From the NCBI GenBank assembly GCA_030427585.1, contig JAUIBW010000004.1, positions 161,975-225,974 of the forward strand: a stretch of DNA of 64,000 nucleotides, given 5' to 3'. Below the pieces are notes generated by a model. It had not been told where the DNA came from. It did not search any database and was given only the letters and a program-made list of their open reading frames with translations. How positions within the stretch are numbered: the first letter of the stretch is position 1; the number at the start of each line of letters is the position of its first letter. Source of the stretch: Bacteroidia bacterium (GTDB lineage Bacteria > Bacteroidota > Bacteroidia > Flavobacteriales > Flavobacteriaceae). Positions 61,749-64,000 of the stretch are shown one piece after another. A program made the translations under genes and the position numbers.

Positions 61749-63881
61749 ATGAATAGAAAAGACATACAACATATCCAATTACCAAAAGAAGCTATCCCAA
61801 ATAGACAGCAACAGATTTCTACATTTACTACTTCAGAAGGAGTTGATATAAAATCTTTTTATGAAAAAGAAGATATTAAGGATCTAGATCATCTCGATTA
61901 TTCTGCCGGGATTCCTCCCTATTTACGAGGGCCATATTCAACAATGTATGTTCGTAGGCCTTGGACAATACGACAGTATGCAGGGTTTTCTACAGCAGAA
62001 GAAAGTAATGCTTTTTATCGCAGAAACCTTGCCGCAGGGCAAAAAGGACTATCTGTAGCTTTTGATCTGGCTACACATCGTGGATATGACAGTGATCATG
62101 AACGTGTTTTTGGGGATGTAGGTATGGCAGGAGTAGCGATCGACACGGTAGAAGATATGAAAGTTCTATTTGATCAGATTCCACTTGATAAAATGTCTGT
62201 TTCTATGACTATGAATGGAGCTGTTTTGCCTATTATGGCATTTTATATTGTAGCTGCAGAAGAACAAGGTGTTGATAAAAATTTACTATCTGGAACCATC
62301 CAAAATGATATCTTAAAAGAGTTTATGGTGCGTAATACTTATGTATACCCTCCTACTCCATCTATGCGAATCATTGGTGATATTTTTAAATATTGCTCTA
62401 AGAATATGCCAAAATTTAATCCTATAAGTATCTCTGGATACCACATGCAGGAAGCAGGTGCTACCTGTGATATCGAATTAGCCTACACATTAGCCGATGG
62501 ATTAGAGTATATTAGAAAGGGAATTGAAGCAGGTATGGATATCGATTCATTTGCACCGCGTCTTTCTTTCTTTTGGGCAATTGGTATGAATCATTTTATG
62601 GAAATTGCTAAAATGCGTGCTGCACGAATGCTATGGGCCAAACTAATCCAGCAATTTAATCCCAAAAACCCGAAATCTTTGATGCTTCGTACTCATTGCC
62701 AAACCAGTGGATGGAGTCTTACTGCACAAGATCCATTTAATAATGTAGCTCGTACATGTATAGAAGCTAGTGCTGCTGCTTTTGGAGGAACACAAAGCTT
62801 ACATACCAATGCTCTTGATGAAGCCATTGCATTGCCCACAGACTTTTCTGCAAGAATCGCCAGAAATACACAAATATATCTACAAGAAGAAACTCAAATT
62901 ACCCGCACGGTTGATCCATGGGCAGGAAGTTATTATGTAGAATCCCTAACCAGTGATATTGCTGAAAAGGCATGGAAACTTATCGAAGAAGTAGAAGAAC
63001 TGGGAGGAATGACCAAGGCTATTGAAGCGGGGATTCCTAAAATGAGAATAGAAGAAGCTGCCGCACGTAAACAAGCCAGAATCGACAGCGAACAAGATGT
63101 AATCATAGGAGTTAATAAATTTAGATTGGAAGAAGAAGAGGCTATTAGTACTTTAAAAGTAGATAATCAAGCTGTAAGAGCCCAGCAAATAGAAGGGCTT
63201 AATAAAGTAAAAGCTTCGAGAGATGAGCAGGCTGTACAAAATGCATTGAAAAATTTAACTATAGCAGCAACTAATGAACATCAAAATTTGTTAGCTTTAG
63301 CAGTAGAAGCTGCAAGACTAAGGGCGACTTTAGGAGAAATTAGTGATGCCTTAGAAAAAGAATTTGGAAGATATAAAGCAGAAATCAAATCATTTACAGG
63401 AGTGTATGCAAAAGAAATAAAAGATGATGCTTCTTTTAATAAAGCGAGAGAATTAGCAAATCAATATGCCAAATTAGAAGGTCGTAGACCAAGAATTATG
63501 ATTGCCAAAATGGGGCAAGATGGCCATGATCGTGGTGCAAAAGTTGTTGCCACCAGTTATGCCGATGTAGGCTTTGATGTAGATATTGGACCACTATTTC
63601 AAACTCCGTTTGAAGCGGCAAAACAAGCTGTAGAAAATGATGTACATATTGTAGGGGTATCTTCACTGGCAGGAGGGCACAAAACTCTGGTTCCTCAAAT
63701 AGTAGAAGAGCTCAAAAAATACGGAAGAGAAGATATAATGGTTATTGTTGGTGGTGTAATTCCACCCGATGACTATGATGCTCTCTTTGAAGCGGGAGCG
63801 GTTGCCATATTTGGACCTGGAACAAAAATAAGTGATGCAGCAATCACCATCTTAGAGATTTTAATTTCTGTATTTAACTAA
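61749..63881 (+). CDS. mutB: Methylmalonyl-CoA mutase large (catalytic) subunit
   Basis: 710 residues. The substrate-binding TIM barrel holds [38 protein letters not shown] and [19 protein letters not shown]. The C-terminal cobalamin domain has [20 protein letters not shown], which includes the DxHxxG motif whose His ligates cobalt, and later [16 protein letters not shown]. It is the coenzyme-B12 radical enzyme of propionate metabolism. It follows the secreted-protein gene by 119 bases and is terminated by the hairpin at 63886. Confidence 0.97.
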   Translation: MNRKDIQHIQLPKEAIPNRQQQISTFTTSEGVDIKSFYEKEDIKDLDHLDYSAGIPPYLRGPYSTMYVRRPWTIRQYAGFSTAEESNAFYRRNLAAGQKGLSVAFDLATHRGYDSDHERVFGDVGMAGVAIDTVEDMKVLFDQIPLDKMSVSMTMNGAVLPIMAFYIVAAEEQGVDKNLLSGTIQNDILKEFMVRNTYVYPPTPSMRIIGDIFKYCSKNMPKFNPISISGYHMQEAGATCDIELAYTLADGLEYIRKGIEAGMDIDSFAPRLSFFWAIGMNHFMEIAKMRAARMLWAKLIQQFNPKNPKSLMLRTHCQTSGWSLTAQDPFNNVARTCIEASAAAFGGTQSLHTNALDEAIALPTDFSARIARNTQIYLQEETQITRTVDPWAGSYYVESLTSDIAEKAWKLIEEVEELGGMTKAIEAGIPKMRIEEAAARKQARIDSEQDVIIGVNKFRLEEEEAISTLKVDNQAVRAQQIEGLNKVKASRDEQAVQNALKNLTIAATNEHQNLLALAVEAARLRATLGEISDALEKEFGRYKAEIKSFTGVYAKEIKDDASFNKARELANQYAKLEGRRPRIMIAKMGQDGHDRGAKVVATSYADVGFDVDIGPLFQTPFEAAKQAVENDVHIVGVSSLAGGHKTLVPQIVEELKKYGREDIMVIVGGVIPPDDYDALFEAGAVAIFGPGTKISDAAITILEILISVFN

Positions 63882-63885
63882 ATCA

Positions 63886-63906
63886 CCCTGCACTTAAAGT
63901 GCAGGG
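63886..63906 (+). terminator. Terminator after mutB
   Basis: Perfect 10-bp palindrome CCCTGCACTT/AAGTGCAGGG with a one-base centre, followed by a T-rich stretch, 4 bases after the mutB stop. It is also the first of three consecutive hairpins. Confidence 0.75.
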
Positions 63907-63920
63907 GTTTGATTTTACTA

Positions 63921-63962
63921 GGGACTAAAGTCCCCAAGCCTATTCCAATATGAAATTGGAAT
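63921..63962. repeat. Two further hairpins, possible REP-like element
   Basis: GGGACT-AA-AGTCCC (63921-63934) and ATTCCAAT/ATTGGAAT (63942-63949 and 63955-63962) follow the terminator without a gene between. The GGGACTAAAGTCCC palindrome resembles the imperfect palindromes of REP elements, from memory. Copy number in the genome is unknown. Confidence 0.4.
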
Positions 63963-64000
63963 TATCATTTTCTTCTCGTCTGTGGTGCTCCAAATATTCA

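Noticed and set aside
1..64000. CRISPR arrays, integrases, prophage or complete insertion sequences
   Set aside because: No regularly spaced direct repeats, transposase or integrase motifs were found anywhere in the window apart from the possible REP-like hairpins at the right edge.

Overview
The window looks like chromosome from a marine-type member of the Flavobacteriaceae (Bacteroidota). Reasons: AT-rich DNA; almost no Shine-Dalgarno sequences; TAnnTTTG promoter elements in front of both tRNA genes and cydA; a type IX secretion (T9SS) C-terminal sorting domain; SprB, PKD and VCBS repeat proteins; siderophore-type TonB receptors; and a two-subunit methylmalonyl-CoA mutase. Genus is not determinable by eye; Aquimarina-like is a guess.

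Left part (1-17.2 kb): accessory and stress genes, mostly on the minus strand. These include a serine hydrolase cut by the window edge, a Crp/Fnr regulator, a PEBP protein, an AraC regulator, a GlsB/YeaQ membrane protein, a GNAT acetyltransferase, a 1099-residue VCBS/UnbV lipoprotein, a DUF255 thioredoxin-fold protein, cydAB, and two tRNA-Pro genes (GGG and TGG anticodons). Several genes here are broken: a VOC protein, a DUF1801 protein and a small secreted protein. Two short double-glycine leader peptides sit in tandem at 13.1-13.5 kb.

Centre (17.3-37.5 kb): a 20-kb minus-strand block encoding exported proteins. In transcription order: a 1611-residue exported beta-rich protein, an Fn3 lipoprotein, a SprB-repeat protein with a T9SS sorting tail, a three-PKD lipoprotein, a smaller lipoprotein, and a 1213-residue Fn3 protein whose C-terminus looks like an ADP-ribosyltransferase toxin. 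Two small cytosolic-looking proteins follow immediately (immunity candidates), then a lipocalin-like lipoprotein and a beta-barrel protein with a helical tail. The first four genes overlap by 1-4 bases. I read this as a cell-surface polymorphic-toxin locus and consider it the most interesting part of the window.

Right part (38.5-64 kb, plus strand): a probable metal-uptake cluster (His/Cys-rich small protein, ABC ATPase, siderophore-type TonB receptor, two DUF3526 permeases); a second Crp/Fnr regulator; a LytTR remnant; a sigma factor with a mechanosensitive channel; a TonB receptor with a PQQ-type dehydrogenase and a cytochrome c; a peptidoglycan-recycling set (AmpG-like permease, NagZ, AnmK); uridine kinase; a DivIC/FtsB-like protein; and mutA and mutB separated by a tandem pair of secreted-protein genes, one of them dead. 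The window ends in three consecutive hairpins that may be a REP-like element.
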